Of a DNA stretch of 64,000 nucleotides, positions 15,198-24,234 are shown piece after piece. Every line of letters starts with the position of its first letter. Within the stretch, counting starts at the first letter, position 1. The position numbers were made by a program, and so were the translations under genes. The notes under the pieces are model-generated. The model had not been told where the DNA came from. It was given only the letters and a program-made list of their open reading frames with translations, and did not search any database. Source of the stretch: Dyadobacter soli (GTDB taxonomy: Bacteria > Bacteroidota > Bacteroidia > Cytophagales > Spirosomataceae); NCBI RefSeq assembly GCF_900101885.1, contig NZ_FNAN01000024.1, positions 1 through 64,000 of the forward strand, read 5' to 3'.

Positions 15198-16409
15198 TTA
15201 CAGGGTTTCGGCAAAAAATGCCTGTGTGCCCACCAGGAACGGCAAAACCGAGTTGCTGTGCGTGCCATCGGCAACCTTGACAAAGCTCACATTGGTAGCT
15301 CCCAGCTTTTGCATTGCATTGTAAGCGTTTTCGGAGTTGAAGAAAAAAACGAGCGGATCTTTTGTGCCGTGATAAAGCCTGGTAGGGGTTTTAGGCTTGA
15401 AATTGTACACGTCATTATCGGCAATGGCGTCGATGAAACCTTTATCGGTACCGTCGTTGAGCGCTTTTTTGAATGAATCGTTCAGAGCCAGATGGAAGCT
15501 TTCGGCGATGGATACGTTTTGCCCCGACGCAGCAATTTTAGAAGCGTACTTTTCTGTGAAATAATAGGAAGCGGGCTTGTTCAGCTTGTAAATGCGGTCG
15601 TAGGTAAGCAATACCCACAAATAGAGCGAATTATACCCTGCAATGCCGTCTGTTTTATCGTTGATGATGTGCTTCATGAATGCGGTCTTATCATAAGCGC
15701 CTGCTCCGCAGCTCGACGCCCGCAAATTAAATTCCGAAGAGGCTTCTTCTTCAATCTTCCGTTGGAGCGACATGGTCGCATAACCACCTTCTGAATAGCC
15801 TGCTACATAAAGTTTTTCGTCCCATTTCACTTCATTCTGACCTCTGAGAAATTCTTTCGCAGCCCGCAGCATATCCAGAGACGCCGAGGCGAGGCTCGCG
15901 CGGTGCTCGTACGGGTGCGGGAGGTTTTTGGAAGCACCATAACCAATATAATCCGGGTAGGCGATAATGTAGCCCATCGCACCGAATAGCGAACCGAAAG
16001 ATGAGCCCTCGGACCCGTCTTTGAATACGGAAGGGGCCTGGTCCTGATCGGTTATCGTGCCGTGCTGTACGCTGATCATCGACACGGGTCCGGCTGCAAC
16101 CGGCAAAATCAATGCACCGGAAGCGGTAATCTCCGCGCCGTCGGTATTTTTCGTTTTGTAAGTGATCTTGTAAACCTTCACCCCATTCTTCACATACAGA
16201 GCCGCCAGGGGCCCGAACGCCGACGCCTGTTGCAGGATCTGTTCCTTGGTCAGCGTTTTGAGTGCAGTAATTTCCTTTAAATAGACATTCTCCTCGGCAG
16301 GCGGTACTACCTTAGGCTCATCTTCCTTACATGAATTGAGGATCAGCAAGCTCCATATGAGCAGGAAGCCAAGGTACCGGAAGGATAGGGCAGGGATAGA
16401 TTTTTGCAT
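15198..16409 (-). CDS. Alpha/beta hydrolase lipoprotein (secretory lipase / prolyl oligopeptidase-like)
   Basis: A 403-residue protein with a lipoprotein signal (LIWSLLILNSC, cysteine near residue 27), so it should be membrane-anchored outside the cytoplasm. The hydrolase domain has VQHGTITD as oxyanion region near residue 113 and the nucleophile VAGYSEGGYATM near 202, with a late aspartate (GTKDPLVFF) and histidine (ADGTHSNSV). This arrangement resembles fungal secretory lipases and related bacterial peptidases. The substrate is unknown. It follows a terminator that isolates it from the next hydrolase gene upstream. Confidence 0.75.
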   Translation of the reverse strand: MQKSIPALSFRYLGFLLIWSLLILNSCKEDEPKVVPPAEENVYLKEITALKTLTKEQILQQASAFGPLAALYVKNGVKVYKITYKTKNTDGAEITASGALILPVAAGPVSMISVQHGTITDQDQAPSVFKDGSEGSSFGSLFGAMGYIIAYPDYIGYGASKNLPHPYEHRASLASASLDMLRAAKEFLRGQNEVKWDEKLYVAGYSEGGYATMSLQRKIEEEASSEFNLRASSCGAGAYDKTAFMKHIINDKTDGIAGYNSLYLWVLLTYDRIYKLNKPASYYFTEKYASKIAASGQNVSIAESFHLALNDSFKKALNDGTDKGFIDAIADNDVYNFKPKTPTRLYHGTKDPLVFFFNSENAYNAMQKLGATNVSFVKVADGTHSNSVLPFLVGTQAFFAETL

Positions 16410-16420
16410 AGCTAAAAGAA

Positions 16421-16465
16421 AAACAGGCCATTAGTATATCGGTAGTAACGCATAATGGCCTGTTT
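16421..16465 (-). terminator. Terminator after the alpha/beta hydrolase at 16494
   Basis: AAACAGGCCATTA (16421-16433) pairs perfectly with TAATGGCCTGTTT (16453-16465); on the minus strand a TTTTTCTTTT tract follows. Confidence 0.75.
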
Positions 16466-16493
16466 TTGATGATGTTTTCGCTTTTTTCTTCTG

Positions 16494-17237
16494 TTAAATT
16501 TTACTCATATACCAGTTGATCATCCTGGCAGTGGAATCCGGACGCTCCACCATGCCCATATGCCCGGCCTCGGCGAAGATCAGCGGATAGCTCTTTTTCG
16601 GATATTCGGCGAGTTCGATGACGCTTTCAAAATGAATCAGCTTGTCCTGCATTCCGATAATGAACAGAACCGGGAAGGGCAGGCTGGCTAGTACTGCGGT
16701 GCGATCGGGGCGGTTGCGCATGGCGTTGATACCGGCGATCAACGCTTCGGCGGGCAACTTCCCGAAGTGCGCGATATGTTCTTTGATGCGCTCAGGGTAG
16801 AGTTCCTTGTAGCGGTCACCGAAAAGATTTGCGGCGGTACTTTTCACGAAAGACTCTGTCCCATAAGTGCGAAGAAGGTCGATCATCTGGCCGCGTTGAT
16901 GCTTTTTGGAGTCATCGTCGGCGTAGGCGGTGGAATGGAAAAGCCCGAAACCTTCGAGCATATCCGGGTATTTTTCGGCAAATGCGAGGGAAATGTAACC
17001 ACCCATCGAATGGCCGATCAATGTGCATTTCTGGATATTGGCATTGGTCAAAAGGCGATGCAACTCGTCGGCATATTCTTCCACCGACTGGCAGGAGGTA
17101 AGGAGTGAAATGTTGGGCCTCACTACCGTGTAAGTGTCATTGATCGCAGCGTCGAGGCTGTCCCAAATCGTGTCATCTATGCCATGCCCATGTAATAGTA
17201 CCAAAGTTTTCCGGTGTAGATTCATATAGATTTGCAT
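16494..17237 (-). CDS. Alpha/beta hydrolase
   Basis: A 247-residue cytoplasmic alpha/beta hydrolase with VLLHGHGIDDTIWD near residue 13, the nucleophile motif CTLIGHSMGGYISLAFAEKY near 72 and the catalytic histidine in FAEAGHMGMVERP near 228. It resembles general esterases and pimeloyl-ester (BioH-like) or haloperoxidase-like hydrolases. A second in-frame ATG at 17225 is an equally possible start. It lies 56 bases after the acyl-CoA ligase gene on the same strand and may be co-transcribed with it, but the substrate cannot be told. Confidence 0.78.
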   Translation of the reverse strand: MQIYMNLHRKTLVLLHGHGIDDTIWDSLDAAINDTYTVVRPNISLLTSCQSVEEYADELHRLLTNANIQKCTLIGHSMGGYISLAFAEKYPDMLEGFGLFHSTAYADDDSKKHQRGQMIDLLRTYGTESFVKSTAANLFGDRYKELYPERIKEHIAHFGKLPAEALIAGINAMRNRPDRTAVLASLPFPVLFIIGMQDKLIHFESVIELAEYPKKSYPLIFAEAGHMGMVERPDSTARMINWYMSKI

Positions 17238-17293
17238 TCAAGGTTGAGAACTTGTTTGCCTAAATATACTAAACCTTCCTCCGTTTTTCGGCC

Positions 17294-19012
17294 TTAATGG
17301 GCAACTTTCGCCATTTCCTCCTCGCGCAGCGCACGCCGGAGTATCTTGCCTACATTGGTTTTGGGCAGCTCTTTCCGGAACTCGATCTGACGCGGGCATT
17401 TGTAGCCGGTAAGGTTCTCTTTACAGAATGCTTTCACCTTTTCCTCAGTTAGTTCCGGGTCTTTTTTGACTACAAAAATCTTTACCATTTCCCCCGATTT
17501 TTCATCAGGAACACCCACACAAGCCACTTCCGCGACGCCGGGACATTGGGCTACCACGTCTTCGATTTCATTGGGATAAACATTGAAACCCGAAACGAGG
17601 ATCATATCCTTTTTCCGGTCCACGATCTTGAAAAAGCCGTCGGCGTCCTCGATACCAATGTCGCCCGTTTTGAACCAGCGACCACTTTCATCTTCCAGGA
17701 TCACTTTGGCGGTTTCGTCGGGGCGGTTGTAATAGCCGAGCATAATCTGTGGCCCTTTCGCGCAGATTTCTCCGCGCTCGCCGATCGGCAGCCATTTGTC
17801 GTCCTCGCTGAGGATACGCATTTCCGTGCTCGGAAAAGGCAGGCCGATGGTACCTTGCTTATGTTTGCCATTCAATGGATTCACCGAAAGCACGGGTGAC
17901 GTTTCCGAAAGTCCGTAACCTTCCACCAGCGGGCACCCTGTGGCTTTTTCCCAGCGCTCGGCTACGATCTTTTGCAGCGCCATACCGCCGGCGATGGTGA
18001 TTTTCAGGTTCGAAAAGTTCACCGAGGCAAATTCCGAATTATTCAGCAGGCCGTTAAAAAGCGTGTTCAGCCCGGGGAAAATATGGAATGTATGCTTTTT
18101 GAGTTCTTTGATGAATGCAGGAATGTCTTTCGGATTGGTGATCATTACATTCAATGCACCCCATTTGATACCGCATAACCCATTGATAGTCATTGCGAAA
18201 ACATGGTACAGCGGCAATGCGGCGATGAGCGTCAGCTGCCCGGTTGTCTCCGAGGTCCGCATTTTCGACATCAGCCATTCGTTAATACCTTCCACATTGG
18301 CGATCAGGTTCCTGTGCGTGAGCATCGCTCCCTTCGAGACTCCCGTGGTACCGCCGGTATATTGGATGAACGCTAGATCGAGGCCCGAAACATTTGGTTT
18401 CTGATAGGTGATACCTGAGCCAATCGACAGCGCGTGCGCGAGCGTAACGGTGTTTTTCAGGTGGTAGGCAGGCACCATTTTCTTCACATATTTCACCACC
18501 GCATTCACGATCAGCTTTTTAGGAAAGCCCAGCAAGTCACCGATTTCGGTAATGATCACATGCTCGATATTCGTGTTGGCAATGACCTTTTCGAGGTTAA
18601 CGGCGAAGTTGGCCAGTATCACAATCGCTTTCGCCCCCGAATCCTTGAACTGATGCTGCATTTCACGCGGGGTGTACAACGGGTTCGTGTTCACGATCGT
18701 CAGGCCAGCACGCAGCGAACCCATCATTACTACCGGATATTGAAGGAGATTGGGCATTTGCAAGGCAATGCGATCGCCCTGTTTCAGGCCGACGCTTTGC
18801 AGGTATGCCGCGAAATTCTGTGAAAGTTCATCCAGTTGCCCGAAAGTCAGCTTTTTATCCATGTTGGTGTAGGCTGGCTTATCAGCGTGCTCCCGGAAAC
18901 TCGCCTCCATCATTTCGAGCAGCGACGAGTACGCATCCGGATTTATTTCATAGGGAATGCCCTCCGGGTAGTTTTTGAGCCATGGATAGGTATCCTTCGA
19001 TATCGAGGTCAT
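17294..19012 (-). CDS. fadD: Long-chain fatty-acid-CoA ligase
   Basis: A 572-residue AMP-forming acyl-CoA synthetase. It shows the P-loop-like IQYTGGTTGVSKGAMLTHRN (about residue 217), the YGLSETSP adenylate motif (about 368), the FKTGDIG motif (about 445) and the C-terminal catalytic lysine region GKILRRALREEE. The family activates long-chain fatty acids to CoA thioesters for degradation or lipid synthesis. Length and motifs match FadD. The upstream 134 bases are AT-rich and hold a near-consensus -7 element. It might supply the serine palmitoyltransferase elsewhere in the window, but that is only a guess. Confidence 0.88.
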   Translation of the reverse strand: MTSISKDTYPWLKNYPEGIPYEINPDAYSSLLEMMEASFREHADKPAYTNMDKKLTFGQLDELSQNFAAYLQSVGLKQGDRIALQMPNLLQYPVVMMGSLRAGLTIVNTNPLYTPREMQHQFKDSGAKAIVILANFAVNLEKVIANTNIEHVIITEIGDLLGFPKKLIVNAVVKYVKKMVPAYHLKNTVTLAHALSIGSGITYQKPNVSGLDLAFIQYTGGTTGVSKGAMLTHRNLIANVEGINEWLMSKMRTSETTGQLTLIAALPLYHVFAMTINGLCGIKWGALNVMITNPKDIPAFIKELKKHTFHIFPGLNTLFNGLLNNSEFASVNFSNLKITIAGGMALQKIVAERWEKATGCPLVEGYGLSETSPVLSVNPLNGKHKQGTIGLPFPSTEMRILSEDDKWLPIGERGEICAKGPQIMLGYYNRPDETAKVILEDESGRWFKTGDIGIEDADGFFKIVDRKKDMILVSGFNVYPNEIEDVVAQCPGVAEVACVGVPDEKSGEMVKIFVVKKDPELTEEKVKAFCKENLTGYKCPRQIEFRKELPKTNVGKILRRALREEEMAKVAH

Positions 19013-19146
19013 AATTTCAGAGCAAAGGGTAAGAACGAAGATTTGTGAATTAAGGTAATCAATTAAGCCAAAAAAATATCGAACCAGTCCAATTTATTTT
19101 TGACCTTAAAATCTTGCGAATTTGTGTTAAATCGCAGACAATACGA

Positions 19147-19656
19147 TTACCGGCGGCTAATTTCCCAACGCCATAACAAACCTTCATCGGGGTCGTTGAT
19201 ATCCTCCGTCTGTGCAAAACCCAATTTTTCCAGAATGTGCCCGGAAGCATTCTCTTCCGCCAGCGTATGCGCGATTACTTTGCGCACGGACGCATGCTGA
19301 AATGCATGATCCAGTAATCCTTTGGCGGTTTCGGTTCCTAATCCCTTCTCGCGATAAGATGGAATGACCTCGTAACCAATCTCTACCATGCCATTCGCAT
19401 CGGGCTCTCCTTTGTAGCCGCACGAGCCGATGAGCATGTTATCGGGGACGTGTATAATGAGATAAACCCACCAGTCGCGCAGCGGCGGGTGGGCTTTCCA
19501 ACGGTGATAAGATGGTGTGAAAGTATCGCGGAATTCCGTCCACTTTTTGGGGACGTTTACGCCCATAACGCGGGCTAATGTATTGTTTCCCATGCGGATA
19601 GCGTCGTAAAGTGTATCGTCGCAGGAGATAATTCTTAAATGGGGGGTCAGAATCAT
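19147..19656 (-). CDS. GNAT-family N-acetyltransferase
   Basis: A 169-residue single-domain GNAT protein. The acetyl-CoA-binding region is VIPSYREKGLGTETAKGLL (about residue 96), preceded by IGSCGYKGEPD and followed by ASGHILEKLGFAQTE, the pattern of the RimJ/RimL-like group. It transfers an acetyl group to an unknown amine or protein N-terminus. It starts 31 bases after the end of the membrane coiled-coil gene at 19688 on the same strand, so it could be the last gene of that operon. Confidence 0.8.
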   Translation of the reverse strand: MILTPHLRIISCDDTLYDAIRMGNNTLARVMGVNVPKKWTEFRDTFTPSYHRWKAHPPLRDWWVYLIIHVPDNMLIGSCGYKGEPDANGMVEIGYEVIPSYREKGLGTETAKGLLDHAFQHASVRKVIAHTLAEENASGHILEKLGFAQTEDINDPDEGLLWRWEISRR

Positions 19657-19687
19657 AATATTGGAAATGAGCCCCCCAATTTAAGAA

Positions 19688-21079
19688 CTATAAATTGTTT
19701 TCGTCAAAACGGTCGGTAATTGCCTTGCGGATGGCCTGGTGCGGGCGCATTCCCGTACTGCGCGTACGAGGCACGGCACGATCGGCCGAGGCGTTCGATT
19801 TGGCGCGCAATGCGAGGTTCGAAACCGTCAGATGGCTATTGCGCCAGGCGTCGTATTCTTCCTCGTTCATGACGTCCCGGGTTACCTGCCCGTGCGCATA
19901 ACCGTCGCCGAACGACTGTACGCGGCTGTCGGTCAATGCAGATTTCCGCTCGTTTTCGAGTGCCTCTATTTCCGCCCTGATTTTGGCTTCTTCCGCTTTC
20001 AGCTCTTCCAATTTAGGCAAAAGCTCGATGTCGTTTTCGAGAACCGTTTTTTGCGTCATATGCTGTGTTACCAGCAATTGCAGCGGCTCCATTTGTTTCA
20101 AAATCCGCTTTCTTCTCCTGCGTAGGCGGGCCAGTTTCGGGTCGATTTGCAACCATCGGTACCAGAAACCTTGCAGCACCGGCAGCGCCATACCCAGTGA
20201 CACCGCACCCGCGATTGCGAACAGCACACCGCTCAATACGAACGACAGCAATGCCCATGGACTATTGACGAGGTCGAGGTTCAGCTGATCGGAGTTCTGT
20301 AATGCCTGCTCGATTTTCTTGGTCAATGCAGGACTATCCACCGGCGCGCCAGTCAGCGGGTCGACGGCATTCAATTGCAGGTTTTTTACCGATTTGTTGA
20401 TCGCCTCTTTCAGCTTGTCGGTACGGTAGGCCTCGTAACGGAACCAGCCCAGCACGATCAACGTGACGATCGCGAAAATCGATAATACCAGTTTGAAACC
20501 TGCATACCGCGATTTCGCTTTGGGTGAATCCTCTTTGTGATAAGGCTCTTCCACCAGCCGGTCATAAGCCGGTTTCAACAGCACCGACAGCATCGCCAAA
20601 CCGATGGCGAATGCCCAGGCTTCGTTAGAATTCCGGATATTCAGCGCGTAGGCAACGATTTCGTGCGAAATGATCAAGTCACCGGCGATGAAGGAAATAC
20701 CCGCCGCAAGGAAGATCAAACCGGCAATGAGCGAGTAGGAAGGCGCTTTTTCCGCACGTTTCTCCCTCAACTCCCCGGTCTGTGCGTCGATTTCGTTGAT
20801 CGAGCGCTCCATGTCCTTCATTTGCGTGGCTGCATTATTAAGGCCCATTACCTCATTCTGCAATTTGCCGTACGCAGTTTTGTGCTCGGCCAGCGCCTGC
20901 TGGTTCCTGCCTCTTGTTTCAGACAGCTCCTGTTTCTTTTCATTGAGCCGGTCCTGAATCCAGCCGTGGTTTACATTGCTGGACAAATAGTTTTCATATA
21001 CTTCACGGTCGATACCTTCCATTCCACGCGTGTAACCGTGTTGGTAATCTCCGTTTTCATTTGGATTTTGCTCGTTCAT
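19688..21079 (-). CDS. Unknown membrane protein with flanking coiled coils (gene D of the nuclease-membrane cluster)
   Basis: I do not recognise a family for this 463-residue protein. It starts with a short polar region (MNEQNPNENGDYQHGYTRGM), then a coiled coil at about residues 42-108, four likely membrane spans near 115-137, 154-170, 195-213 and 275-299, and a second long charged coiled coil at about 315-385. The tail from 390 is basic and probably disordered. A 60-residue loop lies between spans three and four. Topology resembles that of the next gene upstream (21161-22414), suggesting a partnership or distant common origin. It lies 81 bases downstream of that gene. Confidence 0.75.
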   Translation of the reverse strand: MNEQNPNENGDYQHGYTRGMEGIDREVYENYLSSNVNHGWIQDRLNEKKQELSETRGRNQQALAEHKTAYGKLQNEVMGLNNAATQMKDMERSINEIDAQTGELREKRAEKAPSYSLIAGLIFLAAGISFIAGDLIISHEIVAYALNIRNSNEAWAFAIGLAMLSVLLKPAYDRLVEEPYHKEDSPKAKSRYAGFKLVLSIFAIVTLIVLGWFRYEAYRTDKLKEAINKSVKNLQLNAVDPLTGAPVDSPALTKKIEQALQNSDQLNLDLVNSPWALLSFVLSGVLFAIAGAVSLGMALPVLQGFWYRWLQIDPKLARLRRRRKRILKQMEPLQLLVTQHMTQKTVLENDIELLPKLEELKAEEAKIRAEIEALENERKSALTDSRVQSFGDGYAHGQVTRDVMNEEEYDAWRNSHLTVSNLALRAKSNASADRAVPRTRSTGMRPHQAIRKAITDRFDENNL

Positions 21080-21160
21080 GGTCCTGTTTAGGGTTGATCG
21101 AATATTAGTTTTGGGTAAAAAACCGCGCCATCAGCGCATTTCCTGATCATCTTTCCGCCA

Positions 21161-22414
21161 CTATTTGCCCTTCTGGATCAGGTTGAGCTGCCGGGTGGTG
21201 AGTTCGTTTTTCATGCGGCGTGCGAGGTAGAATTCGCTCTCAAAAAGCTTGATAAGCATGTCCCTTTTGGCAAAAAGGCGGTCGCGCTCGGTCTCGGCGT
21301 GGCTCTGCTCGCGTAGTACCTGCCATTTTTTTACACGGAGGTCGTCGATCTCCTCCTGCAACGTCTGGCATTCCGATTCCCAGTTGTAGTTATTTTCAAC
21401 AAAATCCTGACGGTCGCGACGAATATTTAACCAGATTTTCAGGTCATTGCGCAGTACGGTAATGTTACTGAGCAGCAGTTTTCCCGCAAAAAGGAAGAGG
21501 AAAAACACAAAAACGAACAGCGCGAATGCCTGCCACCAGGTTTGGTAAGTGATCACATTCGCAAACACGAACAACGCAGCCGCAAATGGCAACCCTATTT
21601 CTTCCAGCAGCGATTTCCAGGTTACTTTCGAATCGGTATCGTGGAAAAGCGAAATGCGGCCGAAAAGGCTGAACATACCTGCGAGGAACACGCCCAACGC
21701 GATCCATGAGTTATCCGCAAATGCCGGTTTCAGCGATTCGCGTATCAGGAAAAAGTTACCCACGCACATGGCCGCGCATAACGTAATGCCTATGAGCGTA
21801 CGCGGGAGGTGATGCTCGCCTTCCGTACGCGCGCCCGGATTTTTCAAACGCTCCTGCAACTCGTCGATGCGGTTTTGTTTCTGGCCGATAAACAGGTTCA
21901 GCTCCTGGATGCGCTCGTTATGCTGCTCGATGCCGGCAATATGCGACGCGGCCAGGTTCGAGAAGTATTTGTGGATAATGTCGGTTTTCTCGTTCGGGTC
22001 CGATTCCGAAAGGCCGAACAGTACGCCCTCATCGCGTAATGTGTCTTCGTCTTCCAGCCAGTAGGGGATCGCTACCTCCACTTTTTCCAGCTCTGGAAGC
22101 GATTGGGGCGCGGCCTGCATAGGCGCGACCTGCACAGGCGTGGCTTGTTGGTAAACGCCCGGCTGAGATGCGGCCTGCATCGGCGCTGCCTGTACAGGCG
22201 CCTGAAATGCGGGTTGCTGGGGCTGTGGCGCAGCAGCCATTAAAGGTTGCCTGGTTTGGGCAACGGTTGTTTGCGTGATTGGATTTTGTTCCACTGATTG
22301 GGTAGGGGTGTCGTTCGCCTGAACAGGCTCATCATCGTAAAAATCGTTTTCGTCGGACTCTCTCGGACGAAACCAGCCGGCAATTAATTCAGTCAGTTTG
22401 GCCATAGTTTTCAT
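21161..22414 (-). CDS. Unknown membrane protein with proline/glutamine-rich N-terminus and coiled coils (gene C)
   Basis: I do not recognise a family for this 417-residue protein. Residues about 30-105 are disordered and rich in Q, P, A and T, with repeats of the type QAAPMQAA and TPVQVAPMQ. A coiled coil at about 158-193 precedes four likely spans (205-224, 236-255, 273-292, 296-315), and a second coiled coil runs from about 345 to 395. A conserved-looking segment VEVAIPYWLEDED lies near residue 112. A second ATG at 22405 is possible. The design parallels the protein encoded at 19688-21079. A scaffold or tether role is only a guess. Confidence 0.75.
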   Translation of the reverse strand: MKTMAKLTELIAGWFRPRESDENDFYDDEPVQANDTPTQSVEQNPITQTTVAQTRQPLMAAAPQPQQPAFQAPVQAAPMQAASQPGVYQQATPVQVAPMQAAPQSLPELEKVEVAIPYWLEDEDTLRDEGVLFGLSESDPNEKTDIIHKYFSNLAASHIAGIEQHNERIQELNLFIGQKQNRIDELQERLKNPGARTEGEHHLPRTLIGITLCAAMCVGNFFLIRESLKPAFADNSWIALGVFLAGMFSLFGRISLFHDTDSKVTWKSLLEEIGLPFAAALFVFANVITYQTWWQAFALFVFVFFLFLFAGKLLLSNITVLRNDLKIWLNIRRDRQDFVENNYNWESECQTLQEEIDDLRVKKWQVLREQSHAETERDRLFAKRDMLIKLFESEFYLARRMKNELTTRQLNLIQKGK

Positions 22415-22501
22415 GGGTTAGCCTGCGATTATCCATGAAAACAAACAAAATCGCTATTATATTGTGATGACCGGCCATTAAAAAAGGTAAGGCGCTGGGG
22501 A

Positions 22502-23182
22502 TTAGGACATTTCAAACATCTTCTGTAATGCTTGCCAGAGTTTTTTCTTCAAATTCCGGTCGGCCTCGATGACAACCAGCGGATCCACGAGCAGGAACCA
22601 GATTCCTTCCAGATTTTTGGGCGTGTAGGGAACGAGTAAGAGATCAAGATGGAGCTTGATCAGCGGTACGCCGAAGGAGATAAAATAATTGGTTTTTTTA
22701 CCGGCAAGCACCGTGCGTGCATCTTGCCCGGGCATGAAACTGAAATTCAAAACATCGCTCGTTTCCAGCGAGTGTCCCACGGCTTTGAGGATGTTGTCGA
22801 GGAATAATGCCTCGGACATGAGCATTTCCTTTTGCTTCGATTCGTCGGTGAGGACGAGTACTTTATGTTTTAATGCAGGGAATGCGGGAGCTGTTTTTTG
22901 TAAAGGTTCCGGCGCGGGGGGCGGCGCAGGAATGGCCGGGGTGGGCGGCAATGCCGACTGAGCCAGCGCGCCGGGTGTTGGCTGTGCGACAGACGCAGGT
23001 ATTGCCGGTGTCGCATGCAGCGTGGGCGTATCCGCCTGTACGGTCGCGGGAGCGGGTATGGGCGGCTCGATTTGCTCGACCGACTCGACAGAAGGCGTTG
23101 CCGCAAGCACGTAGTCTTCCAGCTGAAACAAGGTTTCATCTTGGTAAAGGATCTGAAAAAGTGCTGCCGACGAATGCTCCAT
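22502..23182 (-). CDS. Unknown protein with alanine/proline-rich linker (gene B)
   Basis: A 226-residue protein in three parts: a short N-terminal segment (residues 1-28), an alanine- and proline-rich linker of about 75 residues (for example TPAIPAPPPAPEPL), and a C-terminal globular domain of about 120 residues starting KHKVLVLTDESKQKEMLMSE. The C-terminal domain ends with a hydrophobic ISFGVPLIKLHLDLLLVPY segment and a basic helix. There is no signal peptide, so it is probably cytoplasmic. It starts six bases after the stop of the nuclease gene, which strongly implies co-transcription. No family was recognised. Confidence 0.75.
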   Translation of the reverse strand: MEHSSAALFQILYQDETLFQLEDYVLAATPSVESVEQIEPPIPAPATVQADTPTLHATPAIPASVAQPTPGALAQSALPPTPAIPAPPPAPEPLQKTAPAFPALKHKVLVLTDESKQKEMLMSEALFLDNILKAVGHSLETSDVLNFSFMPGQDARTVLAGKKTNYFISFGVPLIKLHLDLLLVPYTPKNLEGIWFLLVDPLVVIEADRNLKKKLWQALQKMFEMS

Positions 23183-23188
23183 TAGTTA

Positions 23189-23758
23189 TTATAGATGCCC
23201 GAGTTCCATGCCCGGCTGGGTCCAGATACCTATTTTCTGTTTGTGGGCGGCTATTTCAAGTTTGGCATATTCCTGATCTTTGGAATATTTCTTGAAATGC
23301 ACGGCCAGCCCTTTTTTGACCAATTCCTTATTCAAAACTTTACCATCCGACAGCACTACTTCGCCGAGCAGTCGGCCATATTTATCGAACTCGCCTTTGT
23401 GGCGAATGCTGACAATCTTCCGGAAGCATTTCTCGCTCGTAAACTGCTTCGCATTATTGTAGAAAGGCATGCCGCGCTCGGGACAGTTGATATGCAAAAA
23501 GCGTATCCGCACATTTTTGCCCATCCGGCGTCCCGCTTTTTTACCCGAATAAATATACTTCAATTCAATCGTGTCACCGTCCTGGATACCAATCACTTCT
23601 GCTTTGAGCGGGTTGGGTAAATCGCTGTTGCTGCGTAGTTGCTGGCCTTCTTCCGATGTCAGCGCGCACGAGGCGAGCATGGTCGGGGCACTTGTGAGAA
23701 CGAGGAACAGCAGGCTGGAAAATGCAAATCGGGAAATCAGGAAGCGGAAATCAGGCAC
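23189..23758 (-). CDS. Secreted SNase-like (thermonuclease family) nuclease lipoprotein (gene A)
   Basis: The protein has 189 residues from a GTG start. A hydrophobic signal ends in a lipobox (TMLASC, cysteine near residue 31). The nuclease domain follows: GIQDGDTIELKY (metal-binding aspartates near 58), VRIRFLHINCPERG (arginine and glutamate of the active site near 84-94) and HKGEFDKYGRLLGEV (second arginine near 130). These match the catalytic set of staphylococcal nuclease, which cuts DNA and RNA with calcium. It is first in a cluster with three unknown proteins and has a candidate -7 element at 23785-23792. Confidence 0.85.
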   Translation of the reverse strand: MPDFRFLISRFAFSSLLFLVLTSAPTMLASCALTSEEGQQLRSNSDLPNPLKAEVIGIQDGDTIELKYIYSGKKAGRRMGKNVRIRFLHINCPERGMPFYNNAKQFTSEKCFRKIVSIRHKGEFDKYGRLLGEVVLSDGKVLNKELVKKGLAVHFKKYSKDQEYAKLEIAAHKQKIGIWTQPGMELGHL

Positions 23759-23784
23759 GCGGAATATTCATAAAGTTTGAATGC

Positions 23785-23792
23785 CAAAGATA
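23785..23792 (-). promoter_or_regulatory. Candidate -7 element of the nuclease gene cluster
   Basis: Read on the minus strand it is TATCTTTG, matching TAnnTTTG, 27 bases before the GTG start at 23758. No upstream TTG is at the right spacing. Confidence 0.4.
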
Positions 23793-23806
23793 GGTATTGT
23801 TTCCGA

Positions 23807-24199
23807 TCAGTTTTGATCCAGCTTATACCACTTAATGTCCTTCAATGGCGCCCTCCTTGCCACTGAGGCAGTTGGCGAATAATTTTTTTCCAGATAATCG
23901 AGCACGGGTTTTTCCGCGTCGCCCAACTCCCACAGGTTATGGTTGGCTTGCATCCAGCGTATTTTCTGCTTCCAGCCGTCGCGCGTGAAGCGGTTGGCGG
24001 TGATGAGTTTGGTAGAATGGCAGTTGGTGCATTGCGCTTTCACCATATAGAGGTTCTCGTCCACGATCAGGCCCGTTTCAGGGTCGGTTTTCGTGGTGTC
24101 AGCGAGCGCCGCATTTACATTATTATATGTGGCCGAGGTTTCGGGCAAGGTTTGATATACAATACCTGCGCCGAGCATGGCAATCAATAGGGTCTTCAT
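23807..24199 (-). CDS. Monohaem c-type cytochrome, probable electron acceptor of the sulfite dehydrogenase
   Basis: A 130-residue protein with an N-terminal signal-like hydrophobic stretch and one haem-c motif, CTNCH, at residues about 57-61. The pattern KAQCTNCHSTKLITANRFTRDGWKQKIRWMQ, with a possible axial methionine near residue 85, resembles the small cytochromes paired with sulfite dehydrogenase (SorB). The gene follows the molybdenum oxidoreductase gene by 35 bases on the same strand. It should take electrons from the molybdenum subunit in the periplasm. Confidence 0.78.
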   Translation of the reverse strand: MKTLLIAMLGAGIVYQTLPETSATYNNVNAALADTTKTDPETGLIVDENLYMVKAQCTNCHSTKLITANRFTRDGWKQKIRWMQANHNLWELGDAEKPVLDYLEKNYSPTASVARRAPLKDIKWYKLDQN

Positions 24200-24234
24200 A
24201 AAATATCAGATTGGCCCGGAGGCGGGAATGTACA

